From assembly GCA_051453625.1 (NCBI GenBank), contig JBOZIK010000001.1:189882373-189910287 (forward strand): a stretch of 27,915 bases of DNA, written 5' to 3'. Shown here one piece after another: positions 17,382-27,915 of the stretch. Below the pieces are notes generated by a model that saw nothing but the letters and a program-made list of their open reading frames with translations, searched no databases and had not been told where the DNA came from. Source of the stretch: Welwitschia mirabilis. Taxonomy: Eukaryota > Gnetophyta > Gnetopsida > Welwitschiales. A program made the position numbers and the translations under genes. Numbering within the stretch: position 1 is the stretch's first letter; every line of letters starts with the position of its first letter.

Positions 17382-18235
17382 GACAAAACTGCATTCTTAT
17401 ATGGTAACTTGAAGGAAAAAATTTGTGTTAACCAGGTGGGTTTATACGAAAGGACAGTCTGATTTCATTTGCAGTCTGAAAAGGAGTCTCTACAGCCTAA
17501 AACAAGCATCTGTGCATTACCTAAAACTAATATTTTCATGCAGAATAACCATTTTCGGACATGGAAACAATGTTCTGCCACCAAAACAAATCCTTAGGTA
17601 TGGAAATCACTAGAGATCAGTAATAGACAAAATTGTGGCTTTTGACCTTTTGGAAAGGCAAATGTGAAGAGGCTGTTGCAGTGCTTTGGCATGGACATGA
17701 AATCAGTTTGGTTATCTTCTGCTTCTTATTTAATTTGTCCTAGGATTGTTGTGCTTACACTGGCAAGTAAACCGGAAACATGAACCCAGGTGTCCTGATA
17801 TGTTGGATCTAGAAAACTTGAATGTATGCCATGGTCTACGTGAGGTCCAACTTAGTTTTGATGGAAGTATGGTTAGTAATCCCGGTTCTACCCAGTAGGA
17901 TGTGATCAATTGGGTTGAAGTTATTTGTATGTTAGTCCTGAACATAATTAGTGTTATGGGGTTATAGGCATGGAGATTCTCTGTTATGTAAATGCTAACA
18001 TGATAGATTATACATGACATGATATTTATTTACTATTGGTAATGGTTCTTTGATTAAATTGCTAAGACATGATAGGATTGTGTACTTTCCTACTACTGAG
18101 TCTTGGTATCCAGTAGTTACTGAAGGTAGCAAGGAGATCTGGTTGCATAGATTCTTGAATGCATTACTGATGACAAAAAGGTGACATAAATTCTGAAGTG
18201 ACAGTGCAATATTCTTGCTAATAAATGCAGCCTTC
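17382..18235 (+). pseudogene. Ty1/copia relic: RT C-terminal half and RNase H
   Basis: Copia pol pieces appear in the right order with many shifts and stops. DKTAFLYGNLKEKICVNQ (17382) is the RT KTAFLxGxLxEExYM block. CSLKRSLYSLKQAS (from about 17470) is the KSLYGLKQAxR block. SLGMEITRD (about 17592) is the LGMEIxRD block, and VKRLLQCFGMDMKS (about 17667) follows. YAMVYVRSNLV (about 17827) and NPGSTQ are the SLMYAMVxTRPD and PGxxHW blocks. CYVNAN (about 17981), TTESWYPVVTEGSKEIWLHR (about 18094) and SDSAIFLLINAAF (about 18200) are RNase H. It ends about 160 bp before the first CCR4-like exon. No LTRs were seen, so it is an old truncated insertion, probably in an intron. Confidence 0.8.
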
Positions 18236-18397
18236 TTTTTGACTATATTTTATGCTTTTGTGTGTATATTTTATTTATTATATTATTGTATTTTACTGTC
18301 TTGCTTCCTTGTATTTTAGGAAACATCACAGACATCAAATATGACAATGTCCTTGTTACACAGAATGATGGTTTAATAACAATTCAATTTTTTGAAG
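18236..18397 (+). other. End of the upstream intron
   Basis: AT-rich, with an in-frame stop at 18377-18379 relative to the first exon. It ends in AATTCAATTTTTTGAAG, a usable acceptor at 18396-18397. Confidence 0.6.
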
Positions 18398-19630
18398 GTT
18401 CGAATACTATTGAATGAGGTCCATTTTCTTTCTCGGAAATGGGGAGATGTGCCTGTTGTCATTTCTGGTGATTTCAATGCTACGCCTCAGGTACTTTGAA
18501 TTTATAAGTTGTATTATAAAGTGTGTACTTATTATGCATGACTACTTAACAGAGTCTCTGTCTTTCCAGAGTGCACTCTATAAGTTTCTAGCCAATTCTA
18601 CGGTGAGATTCTAAACTTGTGTTATTTCTTCTAGTCATTATCGTCACTGCCATTGTCTAAATTGGTCTTTTCCTTTATGTCAGCTGAACCTTCAAAAACA
18701 TAATCGTGAGGCAATTTCTGGCCAGATGGAAAATCATAGACATTTTCAGTATTATCCAAGAAGGTCCAGCTCCATGTTTTTCTGATTTATAGCTGTGAAG
18801 GAAGACTCTTAGTACTTGCATACTTTGTCAGGGAATCTTTGGATTAATATGTCATGAAAAGGTTTGTCTTCTGTGTACAGCTGGAGCAGGGAAGAGCTGC
18901 AAAATGCCACTGGCAAGGACACATGCAAACATTTGCAGAGTCCGATGAAGCTTTTTAGTGCATATGCAGCAGTTAAGGTAATACATTTGTTTTATTTTAA
19001 TACTGAGAACTTGGTATTCTGTTTCTTGTCTTCCTTTCTACTTTTTCTAAAAGACATTTTCGAATCTTTTGTCTTTTTCAGGCTCCACGGAGAAATAGAG
19101 ATTATATGGGAGAACCATTGGTCACCACTTACCATTCTAATTTCATTGGCACTGTAGATTATATATGGTACACCTGCTAGTTTCTTGAATACCCTTCAGA
19201 GTGAATTTAACTTTTCTTGCACCTTCTTACCTTCCATTTCTCTCTATAATACACAGGTACTCAAATGGTCTTATTCCAGTACGAATCCTGGATACGTTAC
19301 CTCTTGATGTTTTAAGAAACACGCATGGTCTTCCTACTAATGTAATGCCATTGAAAAATTAATTCCTATATGTCATGCAGATATGCATTTATTTCTAATG
19401 TGGATTCCATTAAATTGTAGTTGTAATCTTTGGATATTTTCCTGACGATAGCAATGGAGCACCTTCAAATAATAAAATAACTTTTGCTTATAAAAAAACA
19501 ATATTGATGTCAACATGACAAACTTTTTGTGCAGCAATGGGGCAGTGATCATCTTTGTCTAGTTTGTGAGCTGGCATTTCTTACAGACCAGGTTAGTGGA
19601 TCAAAAAAGGTGAGTGCGGCTAGTGACTGA
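18398..19630 (+). CDS. CCR4-like deadenylase (EEP nuclease family), C-terminal seven exons
   Basis: CCR4 homologs shorten mRNA poly(A) tails. Seven GT-AG exons join in phase: 18398-18490, 18570-18602, 18684-18763, 18881-18977, 19082-19167, 19257-19341 and 19535-19630 (stop TGA), 189 codons without a break. Exon 1 has KWGDVPVVISGDFNATPQ with the catalytic D and N of GDFN. Exon 2 has SALYKFLANST and exon 3 has LNLQKHNREAISGQ. Exon 5 has PLVTTYHSNFIGTVDYI, exon 6 has VRILDTLPLDVLR and exon 7 has WGSDHLCLVCELAF with the catalytic D-H pair. Order and spacing fit plant CCR4 homologs, nearest from memory to the homolog 3/5 group. Introns are 79-193 bp. The N-terminal half, including the LQE catalytic Glu motif, is not in the window. 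Either a very large intron filled by transposons separates it, or the gene is 5'-truncated. The clean frame and splice sites favour a recently or currently active gene. Confidence 0.88.
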
Positions 19631-21427
19631 GCTATAATTTGGTTGTGCAATGTAATGTTGCACAAATGAGAAGCTGCCAGAAGAGTCAATCTCTGACGGG
19701 AATGTTTCTTTGGTTTAATTATATTTAAACGTATTACGAAAATAGCCTCATCTGTATTCTCTGATAGATATCTGACAGGCAATAAGCTCCTTTTAGCTTT
19801 GAGTTTGTATATTAGTGTTGTACGATAGAGTTTTACAATAAGAATTTATCTTAATTCTAAACTAATACTTCATGCTGAGAAGCCTAGAACTGTACAATTT
19901 TTTAGGCTGTCTTCTCTTTATGTCTTGTGGGAAAATGCAAATTCTGTGGGAATGAAACTCTACAATCCCAATGGAACATTGCTTTTTGTTGGAATAGCAA
20001 CTAGTTTAGACTTATAACGTGTAGTTTAATATTTGTAACTTACAAGTGAAGATGGATTGACGATATCGTACATCTGTATATGACATGCACAGTGCACACA
20101 ACCTACATAGTTTTTATATATACGTTGAAGTGAAAATACACGGGAAAAGCTACAATACGCACCTTCACACAATGTTGTCATCGTATATAAAAGTAGTACG
20201 CTCGAAAAAGTGAAGCCAGATCTCCCTCTTTTATTATGTTCCCCTTTGTTTATTTTTATTGATTTAAAGTTCTAAAAATTGTAAATGAATAATTATTAGT
20301 CATCTTATGTACATTGTGGTTATATCAATGTTAACTTATGGTTACACTAGTGTTTTAACTCAAAATGAGCCTTTAGGAAGAGGTGTGTGTTGGGGAAAGA
20401 GGTATGAGGTTTTTGGCTGCAGCTGTAGCTATCAAAGGCAGCTTGTCTTCAGGTTTGTTCAAATCTAATAGAGGGCTGCATTGTTTTGTGGAGTCGAGGC
20501 AAATAAGGGCATGGCCATGTTAATCTCTGTGTCTGCTGTTTTTACTGCTGTTACTACTGCTGTTACTATCTTGCACTACCATATTTCTAGTTTCTATCGT
20601 GTTGGACCATAAGCCAACCAGCACGCACTTGACCATGTATATGATTTAATTGTCTTTGTTTAAGGATGCTTGGTTTGGAGTTTTAATTGAAAGCTAATTC
20701 TTATGGTTTTTAATATTTCACTTTAATTTGACAACAATGTGATATTATGCCTAGTAAGTATCACTGAAAATTTGTTTGTACGTGCATGGCATCTCTTTTT
20801 GTCTTTCCAATCATAAAATCATGCTTTTAACAAATCGTTTCTGAGATGAATTCAAATAGGAAAGGCCATTGATATGAGTGAAAGAAGAATGCAATCAGAA
20901 TTTCCAAGCATCGGCCGGGAGACATAATCATCTTAGCCTGAAACCATCAAGAAAACAACACAGAAATCACAACAGGTAGTTCAGACTCAATTTTCGGAGT
21001 TCTAATTACAATGGTAAGAGTAAAAAAGAATAGGAGATCTTAGCCATGATGATGCAAAAACTGAATAAATGCATTTTCCTTTAAAGGAATAGTGGTAACA
21101 TGGCCTTGAATTAGATTCTGATCAACCTTGCACGACTTCCACCCATTACTGTCATTTGTGAATGGTATTAGTTACCTCATTAAGAGACTATTAAAAACTT
21201 CTATTTTGGAAACAATGATAATTATCAAAATAGAGCTCATGTTGAGGATAAAGCTTTGATATGTGATAAAATCTTGTTTAGGAGGAACAATAAGGACGAT
21301 GTCACTAACTCATCCTTGACTAGTGTATAGGCTTGTCATAGAAATGCATTTAATAACATAGGTCAATTGTAGTAAGCATTGGAATTTGGCTTTACTCAAT
21401 TTAACAGTCAACCATTATTTTGTATAG
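19631..21427. other. 3' region and flank of the CCR4-like gene
   Basis: No other gene recognised. A strong donor (AAAAAAG/GTGAGT, 19609/19610) lies inside the last exon, and a possible acceptor CCTTTAG lies at 20369-20375 followed by about 49 open codons. A CTGCTG/TTACTG-rich stretch lies near 20536-20570. A minus-strand open frame at 19549-19782 overlaps the last exon antisense and is not a gene. A poly(A) signal could not be chosen. Confidence 0.45.
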
Positions 21428-21439
21428 TTGAAACTAGTG

Positions 21440-21545
21440 TTACCAGACTTGCGGCAAGTCTCGCGAGTTCACGAGTCTACGGCTCGTTGTGAGTCTAAGA
21501 CTCGGGAATTGCCAAGACAAGTCTATAGGTCACAGACTTGCAGCA
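21440..21545. repeat. GACTC/GAGTC palindrome cluster
   Basis: A locally GC-rich patch in AT-rich DNA. It holds GACTTGCGGCAAGTC (21446-21460) and GAGTCTAAGACTC (21491-21503), both perfect inverted repeats around one base, TCGCGA (21461-21466), and further GAGTC, CGAGT and CAAGTC words. It may be the subterminal repeats of an hAT-like or other DNA transposon; no terminal inverted repeat pair was found. Confidence 0.6.
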
Positions 21546-23295
21546 TCGATAGTACACACATAATTTTTCTTTTTAAAATAACCATTTATGTTAGTGATGA
21601 GATGGTATAAAGTGTCTCTCAAGTGTGACGAAGTCATGTTCATGTTATGGGCAGTGGTGGAAGAGCCTTGCAGGCGGTGGAGAGTGAAATCAACATCAAG
21701 AAGGAAAGGTTTCATTCATTTTTCATTTTGATGCTATTCATCACATTGTTTTTGTGTTGTTCTTTCGTTTCTCAGTTTTCTTTCATTCATTTCTCAGTTT
21801 TCGTCTATTTGTTTCTTTCATGAAACCATTGTCAATCATCTATGTGTTAGCTAAACGAGTGAAATCAATGAGAATAGTACGCTTATGGCCATTGAAGTTT
21901 TTGCTATATGGCTTATTGATAATCATCAGATCATGATACTGATATATAATATATGGTTTTAGGGATAGTTTCATACTTTCACATGTTATAGACTTAATAT
22001 TATACAACACTTTAGTGATTTAATGACTCATTAATGTCTTTGCATTTAATTAGGGGTGTGACATTATGTATTTTTAAAACTTGGAAATGTTTTCCAAAAA
22101 TCCTGAATCAGAGTAATTGTAACTTGTAATGACAATTTTGAGTTTTTGACTGACATAGTTCTTTTTTTCGGTTATTTCATAAATATAATGTTTTTCAACA
22201 CTCCTGTAATATTTACAAATGCTTTAGGTCTTATCTAAATGCAAATAATCTTTGAAAAATATATGAAAACCCAAACTCTTTTAACCTTCCGAAGCTGATT
22301 TTGGATCTCACAATGGTTGAAATACAGCTATGTTATGTTGAATTAAAAATATAGCTTTGTAATAGAATGTATATTCGCAATTACTAAATTCATAATTTCT
22401 ATGTAGTGGTATAGAAAATCTTAGATACCATGATAATCCATGTCAAAAAACTAAATAATAATGACAATAACAGGTGTGTGTTATTTTGTATTATTAAGTG
22501 TAACACCCATATTAAAATTGCTAATTATGAGATTCTATTTTAAATATAATATGTCCATGATTTAATTTGTTTGATATTAAAGTAGTTGAGTAACCAACTA
22601 CAATCAACGTGGGTATAAGAGTTGATCTATTCAACATTATTAGATAGACATGAGATATTGTCTAGTAAATAATGAAGTAGGATGAGGGGCCAAATGGCTA
22701 AGAGAATTGTAGTGTTAGTATAAGTCTTTGCATGTGATTAGTTTTATTAGTCCTTACACATTAGGCCTCAACACTTACTTGTGCCATTTATGTGTATACT
22801 CCAGTTTTCTTAGTGTCATTGCCTTAGTTGGGCTTACGTCATGCTTCATTTTACCTACGTTTCATGCATATTGTATTGACAATAAATTGTTGCCTTGCAA
22901 TTTCTTGTGGGGCTTAGAGTGATTTGTTTAGAAATCGAAAAAGTTTTAAAAAAGGGTGTTGCATAGGTTTCTTAAGAATACAAGGAAAAAGTTTAAGTGA
23001 GAGACAAATTTTGTTCATATATTTTCACTCATTTGATAACTTTTTCAAGTAGGTAATAAAATACATAAACGAATCTTGCTGATGAATTGAATGTAAAAAT
23101 GAAAATTGAAGAGATTATCAATCACATGAATGAGCTTGCTTGTTACATGTAAAGAGTATTGACTTTGGATAAATAATTGAGTACACTATATTACAATCAG
23201 TTATTGTAGCTAATTGTAAATAACTATGAAACCTTCAATTAATTATGAGCTAATATATTTCAAATAGATAACATGCAATTGTGTATTGCTAGATC
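21546..23295. other. Non-coding AT-rich DNA
   Basis: No domain recognised; only short chance frames. TGTAACACCC at about 22500 looks like the start of some gypsy LTRs, but no matching end or internal region was found. Confidence 0.4.
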
Positions 23296-23714
23296 ATGTT
23301 GAACTTTAACTTCTTGGCCAGTAATTATTTTCAATCATAAGAATGTTTAGATTTACATATCTTTAGTCAAAATCAACTCGAGGCATATGTGTCATAGATT
23401 TCTATAAGTAGATTGCTTGTTTGGTTTCCATGGGATTGACTCATGGGCTTATGATAGAGAGTTTCTTCACTATTAAACTTTTATAGAGTCTTTTAGATTT
23501 ACATAAGAATGTTGAACTTTAACTTCTTGGCCAGTAATTATTTTCAATCATAAGAATGTTTAGATTTACATATCTTTACTAGACCAAAATCAACTCTGAG
23601 GCATATGTGTCATAGATTTTTGTAAGTAAATGGCTTGTTTGGTTTCCATGGGATTAACTCATGGGCTTACGATAGAGAATTTCTTCATTATTAAACTTCT
23701 ATAGATTCTTTCAG
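23296..23714. repeat. 213-bp tandem duplication
   Basis: Copy 1 is 23296-23508 and copy 2 is 23509-23714, both starting ATGTTGAACTTTAACTTC and sharing nearly the whole unit with scattered changes. Copy 2 has a 4-base CTAG-like insertion near 23580. It lies just beyond the pol end of the minus-strand copia relic, where its 3' non-coding region or LTR would be. Confidence 0.9.
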
Positions 23715-23825
23715 CGTAAGGCACAACACTCCCATTCAGGTTTGTTAGAGGTGCATCATATTCCTTGTCTAATGCTCTCCTTTAATTCTATAGAAGTACT
23801 ATGATTTTTTAGGCAGACTATTTTT

Positions 23826-26800
23826 TGAAAGAAGCCAACATTTATCACTAAGGGGTTTTGTTTGACCATTAGCTTTTTGTTACATGGTTGGGACATAGTG
23901 AAAACTAATAAATTTATTATCATAATGCTCTTTAACTACATAGGTAACAATACAAATGCTTACCTCAACCATTGAAGTTGAGATTTGAATTCTTTTGACG
24001 AGTGATTATCATAGTGGATTACAATATGTTTCAAAATCTCCAACTTCATGTGATAGAGGCATCTAATTGCTGGAGTTCTTGTATAAATTTGTTTAAAGAT
24101 ACAAATTCTGTGTCCATTGATGATCTGATCATCACACATTCTTTCTAATTCTTTTGGAGTATAGGATATCCATTCATGAAGNNNNNNNNNNNNNNNNNNN
24201 NNNNNNNNNNNNNNNNNNNNNNNNNNNNNNNNNNNNNNNNNNNNNNNNNNNNNNNNNNNNNNNNNNNNNNNNNNNNNNNNNNNNNNNNNNNNNNNNNNNN
24301 NNNNNNNNNNNNNNNNNNNNNNNNNNNNNNNNNNNNNNNNNNNNNNNNNNNNNNNNNNNNNNNNNNNNNNNNNNNNNNNNNNNNNNNNNNNNNNNNNNNN
24401 NNNNNNNNNNNNNNNNNNNNNNNNNNNNNNNNNNNNNNNNNNNNNNNNNNNNNNNNNNNNNNNNNNNNNNNNNNNNNNNNNNNNNNNNNNNNNNNNNNNN
24501 NNNNNNNNNNNNNNNNNNNNNNNNNNNNNNNNNNNNNNNNNNNNNNNNNNNNNNNNNNNNNNNNNNNNNNNNNNNNNNNNNNNNNNNNNNNNNNNNNNGT
24601 CATATAACTCAACCTTAATCTCTTGATACTAGAACCCCTTCCTTAATTTGCATCATAACAGCCTTCCAAACAATGTTAGCGTTACTCTTATCCATGGATT
24701 CATTCTATCACTTTCCAAACTTAAACTTTGAGTACATAAACCAATAGATTTTTTTAAATATATTTCTTAAAACACATGCTAGAATCCTCATATGTTCATG
24801 GTCTTATTTTCGAAGATTGCCAAGACCTTACATTGCATAGTTTATATTAAGTTGGGCGTTCGATGCAAATCCACCAATCACCTATCTATATAGTATACAA
24901 TCTGTTAGCCCTCTTTCAAGATCTCACTTGTAACCAAAATCTAAAGGGCTTTCACTAGATGACAATTTGTCAAATTATAGGATTTGAGTAATCATATGAC
25001 ATACTTAGTATGTTTAAGATATATTTCCTCGTTTTTTTGTAGAATATCCATTTCCAACTAATAATGTGCAACACTTAAAATGGATAAATCATGTATTACT
25101 AAACTGCTTAATTTGTGATATCTAGATCCATAAGTAGAAAATCATGGATTTAGAAAGTTAAAAATATTGTTAGATTACTTAATTCCATGAGTATAAATAG
25201 ATTAAATTTTGAGGTAGCTTTGCTAGATTCAAGCTCGAAAAGAAGTTTATAGAAACCTTGGTACCAAACTCTTGGGGCTTGTTCAAGGTTGCATATTGGC
25301 TTATTTTGTTTTGCAACCAAATTCAAATTTTCTTAAATCTTGGCCTTGAGCATTAAAACCCTTGGGAGGTTTCATATAATTTTGTTCTTCTACATATCCA
25401 TATAGAAATGATAATTATATGTGTATTTGAAATATTTCATAATTACAAATGGCTAGTAAATTAATACAGATTTTATTATAATCATTCTAATAATTAAGAA
25501 AACATTTCGTTATAGTCAATCCAATGGATTTGTGAAAATACTTATCCAACCAACCTAGCTTTACATTTCTTTAGTTGCTAAATTTGTCAAGTTTTTTGGC
25601 AAACACCTATATGGAGCCAACAATGTTGCTTTTTCTAGACTAGAAACTACTTCTCAAACTCCCTTTTTAAAACGAAAATTCCATATTTTCTGTTAAGGGT
25701 TTCTCATCACTCCTTATCAAAGAAAGCCGTATTCATGGACTTACGACTTTCAATCATGTAATGTACAAAACAAATGATGTCACGGTCTTCGATGAAATTA
25801 TGCCTCCTTGTTATAATCCCCTTATTAACATTCTTATTAATATCTCGAACCCTGTTTCTTAAATATTGTTTTTAGGCACTTTAGTTTCTTACAATCTCTT
25901 ATTAGACTTATCACTACTAGCGTTATTACAGAATTCAAGTTCTATGTCCAAGTCTTCTTCATAGAACTCTTGTTTAGTGATAAGATTACTCTTGTTATTG
26001 ATGCCACTATTATTGTAGTGGCCTTCAAGGCTTTTTTCTATACCAAGGTTCTTCCTAGCTATGTTAACTTTGAATCTTGAATCATCAAATGTCACATTCT
26101 AGGTTATGGTTATGTTGTTCCCCACAGCGTCCCACATCTTACAGACACTTTTGCATTATCTAAATAGCCAATGAAAAGTGGAACTTCAGCCCTCATCTTA
26201 GACTTCAGTTTGTCATGAATGAGAAAGTTTGCTCTAGATCCAGAAGTCCTCGAGTGGCCAATGTTATGCTTTGAATTATCTTATGCTTCTATTAAAACAT
26301 GGACTTGCAATGCTCTTGTGAGTAATTTGTTGATTATGTAAGCAAAGATGATAACTTCCTCTTCCCATTACTCTACTTTCTTCTGTGCATGTTATAAAAC
26401 ATAGCCAACCATGTTACATAATGTAATATTTTCCCTTCTATCCCCCCATGTTGAAATGGAGAGTATGGGATATATATCATCTTTTCATATTCTGGCTTTT
26501 AATTGTCTTTGTGAATACCTTTGATACATATTCTACAACATTATCAGCTTGTAACTTGACTATCTGCACACCTTCCTAGTTATACAACCACTCACAAAAT
26601 TCATTGAACAATCTTGATGTTTGACTTTTTTGCTTCATGCAATACATCAATATCATCCCAGTGAAATTATCTACAAGAAGGAGATAGAAATTGTTACTAG
26701 GTACAAAGGTTACATTACCATATGAACGTACATTTGAATGAATTAATTCTAATCACCTAGTAGCTCTCCATTGTATAAGCTTAGCTCTTGTTGTCAGAGC

Positions 26801-26930
26801 TTGTTTACCCTTTTAACAAAGCTCATAAAACGAAATTGAGATTGTCTATAGTTAAATTCTATGTTTCTTATGTAACATTTGTGACAAATATCGAATTTTA
26901 ATATGAGCACGTCTTTCATGTTAAAGGTTA
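23826..26930 (-). pseudogene. Decayed Ty1/copia pol, minus strand
   Basis: Read leftwards, all main pol blocks appear in order. The pre-integrase end is KGKQALTT (about 26800), then LELIHSNVRSYGNVTFVPSN. The integrase core is NNFYLLLVDNFTGMI (first Asp, about 26680) and VKLQADNVVEYVSKVF (second Asp, about 26540); the third acidic site region near 26440 is eroded. The link is IHDKLKSKMRAEVPLFIGYL (about 26200) and NVTFDDSRF (about 26085), with an acidic stretch to 25889. RT has KARLVG and IDYNEMFS (about 25530), FLYGYVEEQNYMKPPKGF (about 25380) and LEQAPRVWYQGFYKLLFE (about 25260). LLKSYNLTNCHLVKAL is at about 24970. Beyond the 417-N gap is the RNase H tail FHYVPTM (about 23900) and KPLSDKCWLL. 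Dozens of stops and shifts make it an old relic. Confidence 0.8.
24182..24598. other. Assembly gap, 417 N
   Basis: Sized gap within the RT to RNase H region of the minus-strand copia relic. Any open frame spanning it is an artefact. Confidence 0.99.
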
Positions 26931-27915
26931 TTATCAATACTAGGAGATATGAAAAAATGATGTTTCATTGGTAACATATTTAAAAAATCCACTTTTACTA
27001 ACCTTACAAACCAGTAATTCTTTTTTTTTTGGGTCCACAATTTAAATTAATGGTTTCCATGAAGTTGAAACTTTGTAATTGAAATTAACCATTGTGTAAT
27101 AAAGAGTAAATTTTATTTAATATTAAAGCATAAAATACATTATTAATTATAACATTAATATTATTTATTCTAGTTTTTACTACACTAAAACTTCTATATA
27201 AAAATATTTTTGTCTAGAAGAAGTTAAAGTGGGATCATAAGTAATTGATTTTAGTATTTTAAATAACCTTTTGTTACCAACCAAGTGTTGAGAGAAACTA
27301 GAACTAGTATACCAAGAAATTGAAATCTCTTTAAGATGAGCCTTATGCATAATTAAATCATTTGTTGGGAAGTTTGTGATGGCTATATTCTTGGAAGAGG
27401 TATTGTCACTAAAATTCTAGTTTAACACCCCCCATAATATACAAGTTTCTCCTTAAGGAAGATCTTCCAAATTCAAGTAATGGCCTATAGATTCATAATT
27501 TACATAACCATAGTTCCTCCCAAATAAATGTCTTTCCTTGAGACTTCATAGTATTTTGTTTTTAGCATTTTCTTAACTTTGTATTTATCTCTTCCATAGT
27601 ATTCTTTTTCTAGCTTTAATATCCTTTTAATTCTTTATGTAATCATTATTCTTGTAATATTTCATGGCATAGGCTTACTTGATTGTGTTATCTTTTTAAC
27701 TTTTTCTGTCTTCCATCTTTCTTTCTTCTTGCATCACACACAACTACTCAAAGAACTGAACATTTTTTTGAAGTGGTTAAAGTTTTTAACAAATGCCTTT
27801 TATGAACTTGGACTGTCATTTAATCATATAGTTGTTCATGCTCATACCACATACTTCATTTCCATGATTTCTGATATCCTTTTGAGTTAACATTTGTTAA
27901 TCAAATCATATATGA
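26931..27915. other. Unassigned DNA upstream of the minus-strand copia relic
   Basis: By position it should hold protease and gag of the relic, but no zinc knuckle or gag motif was recognised. It contains a T-run (about 27020-27031) and AT-rich sequence. Nothing else seen. Confidence 0.35.

Noticed and set aside
17730-18020. 96-codon minus-strand frame
   Set aside because: Antisense to the copia RT/RNase H relic, which is readable on the plus strand.
18390-18410. GGTTCGAAT as a tRNA T-arm
   Set aside because: No cloverleaf around it; it lies in the first CCR4-like exon.
22495-22530. TGTAACACCC as a gypsy LTR start
   Set aside because: No matching LTR end, primer site or internal domain nearby.
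24145-24618. Open frames on both strands spanning 24182-24598
   Set aside because: Almost entirely N; they exist only because N has no stop codons.

Overview
The window looks like nuclear DNA of a seed plant, most likely a flowering plant, from a draft scaffold. The evidence is Sirevirus-type Ty1/copia elements ending in the plant-typical TTCAC…CCCCTCTAGGG, Ty3/gypsy leaders with a decayed tRNA-Asp primer site, and a plant-type CCR4-family gene with short GT-AG introns. The species cannot be named. Seven N runs break the sequence: 1078-1177, 3364-3388, 6982-7244, 8586-8685, 10953-10962, 15052-15104 and 24182-24598.

Layout. (A) 1-3723, plus strand: 3' part of a Sirevirus-like copia element, with RNase H end of pol, a leader rich in GGACGTCC, an env-like third ORF (seen twice, around a gap), a polypurine tract and a 1,073-bp LTR. 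(B) 3724-16894: a nest. Minus-strand gypsy-like DNA carries a gag-like ORF (13752 down to 12900, then 5420 down to 5172). It is split by a 7.5-kb plus-strand copia element (5421-12899) with two LTRs, a broken gag and no recognisable pol. Two LTR-plus-primer-site junctions on the minus strand (near 14563 and 15908) suggest two stacked gypsy elements. (C) 16895-19630: a plus-strand copia RT/RNase H relic (17382-18235), then seven intact exons (18398-19630) encoding the C-terminal half of a CCR4-like EEP-family deadenylase. This is the only host gene seen. (D) 19631-27915: non-coding DNA, a GACTC-rich palindrome cluster, a 213-bp tandem duplication, and a decayed minus-strand copia pol (about 26930 down to 23826).

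How it fits together: the region records repeated retrotransposon insertion just upstream of, and probably within a large intron of, a CCR4-type gene. Every transposon protein seen is broken by stops or frameshifts, while the CCR4 exons are clean. The most unusual signal is that each of the two Sirevirus-like elements carries its own array of a near-palindromic CpG motif (GGACGTCC or GGTCGACC) in the LTR. The first element repeats its motif immediately upstream of the env-like ORF.
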